Shown piece after piece: positions 1 through 7,793 of a stretch of 9,340 nt of DNA (position 1 is its first letter; each line of letters starts with the position of its first letter). The translations under genes were made by a program, and so were the position numbers. The DNA is taken from the NCBI GenBank assembly GCA_016764835.1, contig JAESRD010000023.1, positions 1-9,340 of the forward strand, written 5' to 3'. Under the pieces are notes generated by a model. It was not told where the DNA came from and searched no databases. It worked only from the letters and a program-made list of their open reading frames with translations. The DNA is from Paracoccaceae bacterium. GTDB taxonomy: Bacteria; Pseudomonadota; Alphaproteobacteria; Rhodobacterales; Rhodobacteraceae.

Positions 1-2
1 GC

Positions 3-1070
3 ACAAAGCTGACCAATATGGAATATGCGCCGCTGGCCGAGATCATGGGCCGGGTTATTTGGGCCTCGGAGGTGTTTAACTGCTCTGCGCCCGATACAGG
101 CAATATGGAATTGCTGCATATGTTCGGCACGCAGGCGCAAAAGGATGAGTGGCTGATGCCGCTTCTGAACGGTGAAATCCGGTCTTGTTTTGCCATGACA
201 GAGCCGGATGTTGCCTCATCTGATGCAACCAATGTGACAACGATTATCCGCCGCGATGGCGATGATTATGTGATCAACGGGCGCAAGTGGTTTATCACCG
301 GCGCTGGTAATCCGGCCTGCAAAGTGGCGCTTGTGATGGGCAAAACCGATGTGGACGCCGACCGCCACCGCCAGCAAAGCGTGATCTTGGTGCCGATGGA
401 TACGCCCGGCATGACCGTGACCCGCAATATTTCGGTGATGAACCATCATTCCTACGAGACCCATTGCGAGATTGTTTTCAAAGATTGCCGTGTGCCAGCG
501 CACCGCCTGCTTGGCGAAGAAGGCGGCGGCTTTGCCATGGCGCAGGCCCGTCTTGGGCCGGGGCGTATTCACCACTGCATGCGCTCTATCGGGCAGGCCG
601 ATCTGGCGCTAAAAATGATGACCGAGCGTGCGTTAGAGCGCAAAACATTCGGCAAATATTTGCATGAACAAGGTGTTGTTCAAGAGATGATTGCCCGCTC
701 TGCTTGCGAGATTGAGCAGGCGCGTTTGTTGGTGCTCAAAGCCGCTTGGATGATTGATAAATCTGATGCCAAGACCGCCCGGAATGAGATTGCGATGATC
801 AAAGTTGTGATCCCACAGATGCAACTGACGGTGACAGACCGGGCGATGCAGATCTTTGGGGCGATGGGGCTTTCGCCCGATACGCCACTGCCTGAATTGT
901 GGACAATGGCGCGCAGCTTGCGGATAGCTGACGGGCCAGATGAGGTGCATCTTCGGTCCATTGCGCGTGGGCAAATCATCGCGGCGCAAAAGGGCAACCA
1001 CAATACTATCGCCTATTTCACATCGCCAGATCGCAGCATTGAGACCTCTATCCGCGATGATCAGAAATGA
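3..1070 (+). CDS. Acyl-CoA dehydrogenase, ACAD10/ACAD11-like (5'-partial)
   Basis: FAD-dependent flavoprotein that introduces the alpha,beta double bond into an acyl-CoA, the first oxidative step of beta-oxidation, in the cytoplasm. The reading frame is open to the left edge: bases 3-17 encode TKLTN running into [12 protein letters not shown], so the ATG at 18 is internal and roughly 45-60 N-terminal residues are missing (family about 400 aa; 355 visible). Visible motifs are the acyl-CoA dehydrogenase signature [15 protein letters not shown] near base 185-230, the beta-domain WFITGAGNP near 290-320, and [15 protein letters not shown] near 555-600. The C-terminal segment [10 protein letters not shown] aligns with the IYEGT(x)EIQ motif that carries the catalytic Glu of MCAD; here that position is Asp (codon 930-932), as in ACAD10/11-type enzymes. 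The stop overlaps the next start as ATGA (1067-1070), so the two are translationally coupled. A C-terminal tail of about 25 residues after the helical core looks poorly conserved. The family call is firm; the substrate is not known. Confidence 0.93.
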   Translation, partial: TKLTNMEYAPLAEIMGRVIWASEVFNCSAPDTGNMELLHMFGTQAQKDEWLMPLLNGEIRSCFAMTEPDVASSDATNVTTIIRRDGDDYVINGRKWFITGAGNPACKVALVMGKTDVDADRHRQQSVILVPMDTPGMTVTRNISVMNHHSYETHCEIVFKDCRVPAHRLLGEEGGGFAMAQARLGPGRIHHCMRSIGQADLALKMMTERALERKTFGKYLHEQGVVQEMIARSACEIEQARLLVLKAAWMIDKSDAKTARNEIAMIKVVIPQMQLTVTDRAMQIFGAMGLSPDTPLPELWTMARSLRIADGPDEVHLRSIARGQIIAAQKGNHNTIAYFTSPDRSIETSIRDDQK

Positions 1071-2404
1071 GCCAAGCAAGCCTTGAGACCCGCTTTGCAA
1101 ACATGCCGCCGCTTGCCGCCGCCAAAGCCTATTTGGCTGATGCTGTTTTGCAGGCGGGGGCGGTTCCTGCTGAGGCGCCCTCAACCGCTGATATCCAACA
1201 TATTGGTGTCGTTGGCGCGGGAACAATGGGGCGCGGTATTGTGCTGGCCTTCGTTAATTCCGGACGCAAAGTGACGCTTATTGATCCCTCACAAGCGGCA
1301 TTGGACAATGCCCGGGCGCATATTCAAAAACTGACCCAGCGCCAAGTCAGCAAGGGGCGGATTGATGATGCGAGCGCCTTGGCGCTGTTGGACCGGGTGG
1401 CTTATGGCCGCGATGTTAGCGTCCTTGCGCCGGTTGATTTGGTCGTTGAAGTGGTGCCAGAAATCATTGCACTTAAGCAAAAAGTTCTGAGCGAGTTGTG
1501 TGAGATATGCGGGCCAAATACGATCCTTGCCAGCAACACCTCCACCTTGGATATTGAGGCGATTGCGACGGCAACTGGTGCGCCTGAACGGGTTATTGGT
1601 ACGCATTTCTTTGTGCCGGCGCAGGCGAATAAACTGCTGGAAATTATTCCGTCCAAGCTAACGGCGCCGTCGGTGTTGGCAACAATATTGGCTCTGGCTA
1701 AAGACCTAAAAAAGCATGCTGTTGTCGCGGGCAACCGCGATGGGTTTATCGGCAATCGGCTGTTTGACCGGTTTCACCAAGAGGCGATGTATTTGCTCGA
1801 AGAGGGCGCGTTGCCGGGCGATATAGACACCGCTCTTGAAGAATGGGGCATGTTGATCGGGCCGTTTAAGGCGCTTGATCTTATCGGCAATGACATCCCT
1901 TGGGGGGTGCGGCAACAGCGGGCCAAGAATGATCCGACGCTGGTGCAACCGCGTGTGGGCGATGCGCTTTGCGAGGCAGGGCTCTTTGGCCAGAAAACCG
2001 GCAAAGGCTGGTATTTGTATGATGCGCAAAACCCGCAAGGGCGTGCCTATGATGAGGGCGGCGATCTGATCGCAGGCGTCTGTGATCAGCTCGGGAAAAC
2101 CCGTCGCGCCATATCTGCAAATGAGATCGTTAACCGCTGCGTGTTGGCTCTTATCCGTGAGGCGTGGGCCTTGGTCGAGGAGGGCGTGGCGCAGCGGGAA
2201 ACCGACGTGGATATGGTCTATGTGACAGGTTATGGCTTTCCCGCCGCGCGCGGTGGGCCCTTTGCTCTGGGGCATCAATTTGGGCTGCGCAATGTTGTTG
2301 ATATGGTGCAATATTACGGGGCGTTTACCGGGCAATCTGAGACGATTTGGAGCCTGCCAGAAACACTGAAAATAGCAGCCGGAGCCGCGCATGAAGATGT
2401 TTGA
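1067..2404 (+). CDS. 3-Hydroxyacyl-CoA dehydrogenase (FadB/FadJ-type C-terminal half, stand-alone)
   Basis: NAD-dependent oxidation of L-3-hydroxyacyl-CoA to 3-ketoacyl-CoA, 445 aa. The Rossmann motif GAGTMG lies at residues 50-55, followed by the acidic residue that binds adenosine ribose at D73 (LIDPS). By spacing against human HADH (S137, H158, E170, N208) the catalytic set is S159, H180, E192 and N230, all present. Two C-terminal 3HCDH domains follow (about 223-318 and 350-430; the second carries [14 protein letters not shown] and [11 protein letters not shown]), which is the layout of the second half of FadB/FadJ or peroxisomal bifunctional enzyme. The crotonase (hydratase) half is absent. 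Residues 1-42 ([17 protein letters not shown]) look like a remnant of the interdomain linker. The usual THFFNP motif reads THFFVP. The start is the ATG in the ATGA overlap with the upstream gene, with no strong Shine-Dalgarno of its own, which fits translational coupling; the next in-frame ATG, at 1103, would also keep the domain intact. Confidence 0.92.
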   Translation: MSQASLETRFANMPPLAAAKAYLADAVLQAGAVPAEAPSTADIQHIGVVGAGTMGRGIVLAFVNSGRKVTLIDPSQAALDNARAHIQKLTQRQVSKGRIDDASALALLDRVAYGRDVSVLAPVDLVVEVVPEIIALKQKVLSELCEICGPNTILASNTSTLDIEAIATATGAPERVIGTHFFVPAQANKLLEIIPSKLTAPSVLATILALAKDLKKHAVVAGNRDGFIGNRLFDRFHQEAMYLLEEGALPGDIDTALEEWGMLIGPFKALDLIGNDIPWGVRQQRAKNDPTLVQPRVGDALCEAGLFGQKTGKGWYLYDAQNPQGRAYDEGGDLIAGVCDQLGKTRRAISANEIVNRCVLALIREAWALVEEGVAQRETDVDMVYVTGYGFPAARGGPFALGHQFGLRNVVDMVQYYGAFTGQSETIWSLPETLKIAAGAAHEDV

Positions 2405-3158
2405 TCTTAGCGACAAAATAGCTCTTATCACCGGCGGCTCGCGCGGGCTTGGGCTGCAAATCGCTGAAGGGATTATTGAGGCGGGGGGCAAGGTGGTTCT
2501 CACCGCGCGCAAGGTGGCAGAGCTTGAAGAAGCGCAGGCCCATCTGCAAAAGATGGGCGGCGAGGCGGCGATTATCAGCTGTGATCTCCTGGATCTCGAC
2601 GCTATTCCCGCGATCGCGACACAGGCGATTACGGCTTTTGGCGGCCTTGATATTTTGGTCAATAATGCCGGAACATCTTGGGCCGCACCAATGGAAGACC
2701 ATTCTACCGCCGGCTGGAATAAGGTGATGACTTTAAATGTGTCAGCGCCGTTTGTGCTGACCCGAGAGATTGGAGCGCAGGCATTTATCCCGGCACGGGC
2801 TGGCAAGGTTTTGAACATTGCTTCAATTGGCGGTTTGGGTGGAAACCGCGCAGATATGGACATGTTTACAGTCGCTTACAACACATCTAAAGCGGCGTTA
2901 ATAAATTTCACCAGCGCGCTGGCCACGGAATGGGGCCGCTATAACATCAATGTAAATGCGCTCGCCCCGGGTTTTTTCCCGTCCAAAATGTCAGAGCAAT
3001 TGTTGGAGCGGATCGGCGACAAAACCCGCGCCGCCACCCCGCTTGGGCGTTTGGGCGGGGCCGATGATTTGAAAGGCCCAGCTATTTTTATGGTCTCAGA
3101 ATCCGCGCGTCACATAACGGGCCAATGCCTCGCCGTCGATGGCGGCGCCACCGCTTGA
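2391..3158 (+). CDS. Short-chain dehydrogenase/reductase (classical SDR)
   Basis: NAD(P)-dependent oxidoreductase, 255 aa, the typical length for a classical SDR. The cofactor motif TGGSRGLG is at 14-21, NNAG at 91-94, and the catalytic tetrad is N116, S145, Y163 and K167 (YNTSK). R18, together with R40 at the end of the second beta strand (LTARK) where NAD enzymes carry Asp, points to NADP(H). The C-terminus HITGQCLAVDGG is the usual SDR dimer-interface ending. The ATG at 2391 is chosen because GGAG at 2381-2384 lies 6 bases upstream; an alternative ATG at 2397 would give 12-base spacing. It overlaps the 3-hydroxyacyl-CoA dehydrogenase gene by 14 bases. Beside that enzyme it may act on a second hydroxyl or keto group, on the D-3-hydroxyacyl isomer, or in a parallel step. 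The exact substrate cannot be read from the sequence. Confidence 0.9.
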   Translation: MKMFDLSDKIALITGGSRGLGLQIAEGIIEAGGKVVLTARKVAELEEAQAHLQKMGGEAAIISCDLLDLDAIPAIATQAITAFGGLDILVNNAGTSWAAPMEDHSTAGWNKVMTLNVSAPFVLTREIGAQAFIPARAGKVLNIASIGGLGGNRADMDMFTVAYNTSKAALINFTSALATEWGRYNINVNALAPGFFPSKMSEQLLERIGDKTRAATPLGRLGGADDLKGPAIFMVSESARHITGQCLAVDGGATA

Positions 3159-3180
3159 GCGGCAGGAAGGAAACACTAGG

Positions 3181-4857
3181 ATGAAACGTTTGCAACACCG
3201 GGCATGGCCAAAAGATTTGCCCCATGATCTGCCCAAAACGACAACAACACTCTATCAAGCATTTGCAGATACGGCGGCGGCGCATCCTAATAAGGACTGC
3301 CTGAATTTCTATGGAAAAACGCTGAGCTACGCCGATGCTCATAGTCAGATTTGCAATATTGCCGCCTATTTGCATAGTGAATGCGGTGTGAAGCCGGGCG
3401 ATAGGGTTTCGATTTGCGCGCAAAACTGTCCGCAATATATGCTTGTGTTTTACGGTATTTTGCGGGCCGGGGCCGTGGTGGTGCCGATTAACCCAATGAA
3501 CAAAACCAAAGAGATCAAATATGTTGTTGATGATGCGCAGGTCGAGGTTATTTTTGTAGCTCAAGACCGCAGTGATCAGATCGCACCGCTGCTAGAAGAC
3601 GGCACATTGTGCCACGCCAACATGCTCATTTATGCTGATTTTCTCGGTGATATGATCACCTTGGACGTGCCCGAAATAATCAGACAAACAGCGCAACCTT
3701 TGCCTGAAAAGTTCACCAGCTGGGCGGCGGCGGCACAGTGCAAAGCGCCTGCGCCCACATATCTGCGTCTGCCCGATGATCTGGCGGTTTTGCCCTATAC
3801 GTCGGGGTCTACCGGGCGCGGCAAAGGCTGCATGCACACCAATGCGTCGGCCTTGCATGCGGCGCGCGCGGTCTATGACTGGTTTGGGTTTTCAGGCGCG
3901 GATGTGTTTTTATCGGTCTCGCCAATGTTTCATGTGGTCGGGCTGCAATGCGGCCTGATCGTCCCTGTGGTGATAGGTGCGACCAGCGTTATTTTGCCGC
4001 GCTGGGACAAGGTCACGGCGACGAAACTGATGCGCGACTATAAAGTATCGGTTTGGCCGACAGTGCCAACCATGGTTATGGATTTCATCACCCAGGAAGA
4101 CCTAAAACGCGCGGATGTCGCGTCGCTTCATACGGTTTTTGGCGGCGGGATTGCGATGCCAGACGCTGTTGCCGCACGGTTGCTCGAGCTGACCAATCTG
4201 ACATTTCTGGAAGGCTATGGACTGACCGAAACAATAGCCCCGACCACGGCCAACCCGCGCGAAAAACCCAAACGGCAATGCGGCGGTCTGCCTGTGTTTA
4301 ATACCGATGTCATAATTGTCGATCCTGATACGCTAGCCCCCGTGCCGCATGATGAGGTCGGCGAAATTCTGATCAGTGGGCCGCAAGTTATGCGCGGCTA
4401 TTGGAACAATGACGCCGCCAATGACGAAGCTTTTGTGGTGATCGATGGCGCGCGTTTTTTGCGCACGGGTGATTTGGGGCGGGTCGATGAGGACGGCTAT
4501 GTTTTTATCGTTGATCGGCTGAAGCGGATGATCAATGCGTCCGGCTATAAGGTCTGGCCGACAGACGTGGAGGCGACGCTGTATGACCATCCTGACATTG
4601 TAGAGGCCTGCGTGATTGCCTCGCCCGACCCTTATCGCGGTGAGACGGTTAAGGCGCTGATTGTCCTGCGCGACGGGGCAGAATGTACGCCCGAAGATAT
4701 TACCAAATGGGCGCATAAAAACATGGCTGCCTATAAGGTGCCGCGGATTGTTAGTTTTGTTAATGCGCTGATGAAATCAGGCAGCGGCAAGGTTCTGTGG
4801 CGCGAATTGCAGGCGATTGAGAATGCCGAAGTAAATGCAGAAAAGAGCAAATCATGA
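3181..4857 (+). CDS. AMP-forming acyl-CoA ligase (fatty-acyl-CoA synthetase type)
   Basis: Activates a free carboxylic acid with ATP and CoA via an acyl-adenylate, 558 aa, ANL superfamily, cytoplasmic. Core motifs are all present: A3 phosphate-binding loop YTSGSTGRGKG at 206-216, A5 GYGLTE at 345-350, A7 RTGD at 428-431 (D431 binds ribose), A8 hinge DRLKRMINASGYK at 445-457, and the A10 catalytic lysine K537 in KSGSGKVLWREL. The proline that usually opens A10 is Met (LMK). Overall form resembles medium/long-chain FadD/LcfB-type ligases rather than acetyl- or aryl-CoA ligases, but chain length is not deducible by eye. The start is ATG 3181, preceded by AGGAAGG at 3164-3170; an in-frame ATG at 3139 would run back into the SDR gene without a good ribosome site and is rejected. 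The gene begins 22 bases after the SDR stop and overlaps the thiolase start by ATGA. Confidence 0.93.
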   Translation: MKRLQHRAWPKDLPHDLPKTTTTLYQAFADTAAAHPNKDCLNFYGKTLSYADAHSQICNIAAYLHSECGVKPGDRVSICAQNCPQYMLVFYGILRAGAVVVPINPMNKTKEIKYVVDDAQVEVIFVAQDRSDQIAPLLEDGTLCHANMLIYADFLGDMITLDVPEIIRQTAQPLPEKFTSWAAAAQCKAPAPTYLRLPDDLAVLPYTSGSTGRGKGCMHTNASALHAARAVYDWFGFSGADVFLSVSPMFHVVGLQCGLIVPVVIGATSVILPRWDKVTATKLMRDYKVSVWPTVPTMVMDFITQEDLKRADVASLHTVFGGGIAMPDAVAARLLELTNLTFLEGYGLTETIAPTTANPREKPKRQCGGLPVFNTDVIIVDPDTLAPVPHDEVGEILISGPQVMRGYWNNDAANDEAFVVIDGARFLRTGDLGRVDEDGYVFIVDRLKRMINASGYKVWPTDVEATLYDHPDIVEACVIASPDPYRGETVKALIVLRDGAECTPEDITKWAHKNMAAYKVPRIVSFVNALMKSGSGKVLWRELQAIENAEVNAEKSKS

Positions 4858-6044
4858 CGAAAGCAGTAATCGTATCCACGGCGCGTACAGGCCTGGCAAA
4901 GTCGTTTCGCGGCACGCTTAATATCACCCATGGCGCGACGTTGGGCGGGCATGTGATTGCGCATGCGGTTAAGCGGGCAGGGCTTGGCAAAGACGGCGTT
5001 GATGATGTCATTCTTGGCTGCGGGTTTCCTGAGGCGGCGACGGGCATGAATATTGCGCGTCAGTCGGCGTTGCGTGCGGGTTTGGCCGACAGCAGTGCTG
5101 CGCAAACCATAAACAGATTTTGCGCCTCTGGGCTGCAAGCGATTGTCGCGGCCAGCAATGCGATAGCTGCCGGGCAGTCAGATGTGGTCGTGGCGGGCGG
5201 GGTTGAATCGATCTCCTTGGTACAGGCAAAGCTGAACACCAACGACATTGAGGAGGAATGGCTCAAGGCGCACAGGCCGGGGGTTTATATGTCGATGATC
5301 GCCACCGCTGATATCGTAGCCCGGCGCTACGGCATCAGCCGGGCTGACCAAGATGCGTTTGCGGCACAAAGCCAAGCGCGCACCGCCGCCGCGCAGGAGC
5401 GCGGAGCGTTTGACGCAGAAATTGTGCCGCTGACCGTGCCACAGGCGGTGAAGAACCGCGAGACAAGTAAGATCGAAATCAAAGAGGCCACGCTGACGCG
5501 CGACGAGTGCAACCGCCCGACTACCACTGTTGAAAGCCTTGCCGGGCTGGACCCTGTTAAGGGCGAGGGCAAATTTGTGACCGCAGGCAATGCCAGCCAA
5601 TTGTCGGACGGTGCCTCGGCCTGTGTTGTCATGTCGGAGGCGCAAGCCAAACGGCGGGGGCTGCGCCCGCTTGGCGCATTGTGCGGCTATGCTGTTGCCG
5701 GCTGTGCCCCTGATGAGATGGGCATTGGGCCGGTCTTGGCGATCCCTAAATTGATGCAGCAAGTGGGGATGAAGATTACTGATATTGACCTTTGGGAGCT
5801 GAACGAAGCCTTTGCCAGCCAAGCGCTCTATTGCTGCCAAACCCTTGGACTGGACATGGACAAGGTGAATGTGAATGGCGGCGCGATATCTATCGGGCAT
5901 CCATTTGGCATGACCGGCGCACGCATGACCGGCCATTTGCTGATTGAGGGGCAACGCCGCGGCGCAAAATGGGGCGTAGTGTCAATGTGTATTGCCGGGG
6001 GCATGGGGGCGGCCGGTCTCTTTGAAATCTACCCAGCAGCGTAA
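4854..6044 (+). CDS. Thiolase (acetyl-CoA acyltransferase)
   Basis: Condensing enzyme of the thiolase II family, 396 aa, catalysing CoA-dependent cleavage of 3-ketoacyl-CoA to acetyl-CoA (or propionyl-CoA for an alpha-methyl substrate) and a shortened acyl-CoA. The acyl-accepting cysteine is C90 in [10 protein letters not shown]. Other active-site features are NEAF (N317-F320), H349 in [16 protein letters not shown], and the acid/base cysteine C379 in SMCIAGGMG. All catalytic residues are intact and the length is normal. The start is set by the ATGA overlap with the ligase stop, with a weak purine run (AAAAGAG) about 8 bases upstream. It ends with TAA and is the last gene of the catabolic run. 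Its position supports degradative use; a biosynthetic acetoacetyl-CoA thiolase cannot be excluded on sequence alone but is unlikely here. Confidence 0.94.
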   Translation: MTKAVIVSTARTGLAKSFRGTLNITHGATLGGHVIAHAVKRAGLGKDGVDDVILGCGFPEAATGMNIARQSALRAGLADSSAAQTINRFCASGLQAIVAASNAIAAGQSDVVVAGGVESISLVQAKLNTNDIEEEWLKAHRPGVYMSMIATADIVARRYGISRADQDAFAAQSQARTAAAQERGAFDAEIVPLTVPQAVKNRETSKIEIKEATLTRDECNRPTTTVESLAGLDPVKGEGKFVTAGNASQLSDGASACVVMSEAQAKRRGLRPLGALCGYAVAGCAPDEMGIGPVLAIPKLMQQVGMKITDIDLWELNEAFASQALYCCQTLGLDMDKVNVNGGAISIGHPFGMTGARMTGHLLIEGQRRGAKWGVVSMCIAGGMGAAGLFEIYPAA

Positions 6045-6051
6045 TAAATTT

Positions 6052-6083
6052 AGCAGCCAGAGCGCTGAGCGGCGCTGACTGCT
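6052..6083. terminator. Possible hairpin between convergent genes
   Basis: The 49-base gap between the thiolase and the convergent hydrolase gene holds a two-part stem: AGCAG (6052-6056) pairs with CTGCT (6079-6083), and AGCGC (6061-6065) pairs with GCGCT (6072-6076), with a 4x2 internal loop and a 6-base loop. It is followed on the + strand only by GGTTT, and on the - strand by an AT-rich AAATTTATTA. The U-tract is weak in both directions, so this is a candidate bidirectional terminator judged mainly by position. Confidence 0.4.
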
Positions 6084-6093
6084 GGTTTAACAA

Positions 6094-7023
6094 TCACCCG
6101 ACCTCAGCCAACCAATCACACATTGCCCGGAGCGAAGCCATTGAATCCGTGCAGGTATCCATCGCGCGCAAATATCCGTGGATCAACCCTGCGCCCTGCG
6201 TGAGTTCGACAGGTATGCCAGCTGCTTTTAAGGCATCGGCATATGCCACACCACTGTCACGCAGCGGATCATATTGCGCAACGGCAATATAGGCGGGTGG
6301 GAGCCCCGCATGCGTATCAGCGACAAGCGGTGCGACCCGTGGGTTAGACGCCAGAAGCGACGTGTCAGGGCAATACATGGCGTTGACCCTGTCCATACCC
6401 TTGGTTTGAAGCAGCGGCGCATTGGCGTTGTCTATGTAGGACTGCCGCGTATTATCAAAATCGCAGGCTGGATAAAACAGAGCTTGCGCGATAATTGGCA
6501 CCTCAGTTTCACGTAGGTCAAGCGTCATAGCGGCTGCTAGATTGCCTCCTGCGCTATCGCCGCCAACAGAAATTCGGTCCTGATTAACGCCCAGCTCGGC
6601 TGCATTCGTGTGAACCCAATGTGCGACGGAGGTGCATTGGTCGATTGCGGCGGGGAAGGGGTTTTCCGGCGTCAGCGCATAGTCGACGCTGATAACAGTT
6701 TGCTTGTTCCAAGCGGCGATACGAGACGTGATATCCCAATGGGTTTCCGGGCTGCCTTGCATCCATGCGCCGCCATGCATGTAGATCAGACAGGGCTGGG
6801 CGCCGCCCGAAATATGGCGAAAAACCCGAACACGTACCTTTCCGGCGGGGCTATCGACCCAATGTTCGGTGTTGCACTCAATATCGGCCGGGGTCTCAAG
6901 GCGCATATTCTTGGCGATCACTTCGAAATGCGCCCGTCTGTCGGCTGGCGTGGCGTTGGGCTTGAGATCAGCCCAGCCAGCGTCCCACGTTTTAAGAAAT
7001 GGCTCAAGCTCAGGGTTCAACAT
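6094..7023 (-). CDS. Alpha/beta hydrolase, HSL family (carboxylesterase)
   Basis: Serine esterase of the hormone-sensitive-lipase/Abhydrolase_3 family, about 309 aa, cytoplasmic (no signal peptide or membrane segment). Numbering from the upstream alternative Met at 7029, the oxyanion motif HGGAW is at 85-89, the nucleophile elbow GDSAGG at 157-162 (S159), the acid is D254 in DPLRD, and the base is H284 in HGYLR, so the triad is complete. The start at 7023 is preferred because GAAAGG sits 6 bases upstream, whereas the ATG at 7029 directly abuts AAAGG with no spacer; the choice changes only two residues. It follows the TetR gene by about 10 bases, with the regulator's stop inside its ribosome site, so both are co-transcribed. 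Members hydrolyse short acyl esters or amides; the true substrate is unknown. The pairing with a TetR gene suggests its substrate or product is linked to the effector sensed. Confidence 0.9.
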   Translation of the reverse strand: MLNPELEPFLKTWDAGWADLKPNATPADRRAHFEVIAKNMRLETPADIECNTEHWVDSPAGKVRVRVFRHISGGAQPCLIYMHGGAWMQGSPETHWDITSRIAAWNKQTVISVDYALTPENPFPAAIDQCTSVAHWVHTNAAELGVNQDRISVGGDSAGGNLAAAMTLDLRETEVPIIAQALFYPACDFDNTRQSYIDNANAPLLQTKGMDRVNAMYCPDTSLLASNPRVAPLVADTHAGLPPAYIAVAQYDPLRDSGVAYADALKAAGIPVELTQGAGLIHGYLRAMDTCTDSMASLRAMCDWLAEVG

Positions 7024-7033
7024 TGGCATCCTT

Positions 7034-7693
7034 TCAGGATTTTGCGGTGTGGGATAAAATCATATGAACAATTTGTTCACGCAATTCGGCCTGCTGGTCT
7101 TTGGCGAAAAATGAGGCACCAAATAGCGCTGAGAATGTTGGCTTATTGGATACATTGAAAAAGCTCATCGCAGAGATTTGCCAATGCAACGAAATCGGAT
7201 CGAGACCTGTGCGAAATGCGCCAGATTTCTCGCCTCGTTTGATGATTTCGGTGAGGTTTTCAATTGCGCCGGAGTTCAGATTACGAATGATATCTGACTT
7301 CAGTAAATAGTCGGCATGATGAATGTTTTCGATCATGACCATGCGGATAAAATCGGGGTGTTTGCGGTGGTGATCAAACGTAAACCCAACCAACTTTGCC
7401 AGAGCCTTTGCCGCGGGTAACCCGGCCAAGTCGAGTTTTTTCTCACCATCACGAACCGTCGCATAGGCCATTTCTAGGGTCTGGGCATAGAGCTGCTCTT
7501 TGTCGCCGAAATAGTAATAAATCATCCGCTTTGATGTTTTGGTCTCCGCCGCGATCTCGTCAATTCGCGCCCCGGAAAGCCCATGCAGCGCAAACACTTT
7601 CATGGCTGCTTTCAATATATCACGCTTAACTGCTTCTGGGTTTTGCTTCCAGTTTTTTGACCTTTTTTCTTTATTTGGCAGAGTGTTAGTCAC
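7034..7693 (-). CDS. TetR/AcrR-family transcriptional regulator
   Basis: One-component DNA-binding regulator, 219 aa. Residues 1-20 are basic. The N-terminal helix RDILKAAMKVFALHG leads into the helix-turn-helix at about 40-62 (GARIDEIAAETKTSKRMIYYYF), whose ending YYYFGDKEQLY is diagnostic of the family. The C-terminal effector domain (about 85-215) resembles the RutR-like TetR group in layout, though I cannot assign a ligand. The start is GTG at 7693 (complement of CAC), supported by GGGAG at 7701-7705 with a 7-base spacer. It is divergent from the quinate/shikimate dehydrogenase-TRAP operon and co-oriented with the hydrolase that follows, so it probably represses itself and one or both of these units. 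A perfect palindrome on its own probable promoter (7727-7739) is the obvious operator candidate. Regulation of the five-gene acyl-CoA run is possible but cannot be judged, because that promoter is outside the window. Confidence 0.93.
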   Translation of the reverse strand: MTNTLPNKEKRSKNWKQNPEAVKRDILKAAMKVFALHGLSGARIDEIAAETKTSKRMIYYYFGDKEQLYAQTLEMAYATVRDGEKKLDLAGLPAAKALAKLVGFTFDHHRKHPDFIRMVMIENIHHADYLLKSDIIRNLNSGAIENLTEIIKRGEKSGAFRTGLDPISLHWQISAMSFFNVSNKPTFSALFGASFFAKDQQAELREQIVHMILSHTAKS

Positions 7694-7718
7694 TATTTGG
7701 CTCCCGGAGTTCGACTGT

Positions 7719-7727
7719 AGAATAGCA
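7719..7727 (-). promoter_or_regulatory. Probable extended -10 promoter of the tetR-hydrolase unit
   Basis: Read on the - strand, TGCTATTCT fits an extended -10 element (TGn followed by a 4/6 match to TATAAT). It would place the transcript start near 7712 and leave a leader of about 19 bases containing the GGGAG ribosome site before the GTG start. No convincing -35 was found at 16-18 bases, which is tolerable for extended -10 promoters. Judged by eye only. Confidence 0.4.
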
Positions 7728-7739
7728 CATTTGAAATGT
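7727..7739. promoter_or_regulatory. Perfect 13-bp palindrome, candidate TetR operator
   Basis: ACATTTGAAATGT is a 6+1+6 perfect inverted repeat in the divergent control region, starting 34 bases upstream of the TetR start codon and touching the TG of its extended -10. It also lies about 20 bases upstream of the right-facing -35. TetR proteins commonly bind short palindromes of this size placed on their own promoter, so autorepression is the natural inference. Whether it also controls the rightward operon is uncertain. Confidence 0.55.
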
Positions 7740-7758
7740 AACGGCTAGTTAAAAGTGA

Positions 7759-7787
7759 TTGACATAATTAACCGTGGAGAACATTAC
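7759..7787 (+). promoter_or_regulatory. Probable promoter of the dehydrogenase-TRAP operon
   Basis: A perfect consensus -35 hexamer TTGACA (7759-7764) is followed after 17 bases by CATTAC (7782-7787), only a 3/6 match to the -10 consensus. A start near 7794 would give a leader of about 39 bases before the ATG at 7833. The weak -10 suggests an activated or low-level promoter. The GTTAA/TTAAC repeat at 7748-7752 and 7768-7772 flanks the -35. Confidence 0.45.
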
Positions 7788-7793
7788 AGAGAC

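Noticed and set aside
18..20. ATG at 18 as the true start of the acyl-CoA dehydrogenase
   Set aside because: The frame stays open to the window edge and [14 protein letters not shown] is an internal conserved stretch of this family, so the gene is cut by the window.
633..1226. Open frame of 197 codons on the - strand
   Set aside because: Antisense across the acyl-CoA dehydrogenase/3-hydroxyacyl-CoA dehydrogenase junction, with low-complexity translation and no domain.
1706..2863. Long open frame (385 codons) on the - strand
   Set aside because: It lies antisense across the 3-hydroxyacyl-CoA dehydrogenase and SDR genes, whose motifs and catalytic residues are intact; its translation is rich in Ile/Arg/Pro with no recognisable domain, so it is a shadow of codon bias.
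3139..3180. Longer N-terminus for the CoA ligase from ATG 3139
   Set aside because: It would overlap the SDR by 20 bases and lacks a ribosome site, while ATG 3181 has AGGAAGG upstream and begins where the family normally begins.
5178..5954. Open frame of 258 codons on the - strand
   Set aside because: Antisense to the thiolase, which is complete with C90, H349 and C379; the translation shows no family signature and no ribosome site was seen.
7741..7775. Split inverted repeat ACGG..GTTAA / TTAACCGT around the -35
   Set aside because: The arms match only with a 4-base insertion in one arm (ACGG-ctag-TTAA against ACGGTTAA), so it is not strong enough to list as an operator beside the two exact dyads.
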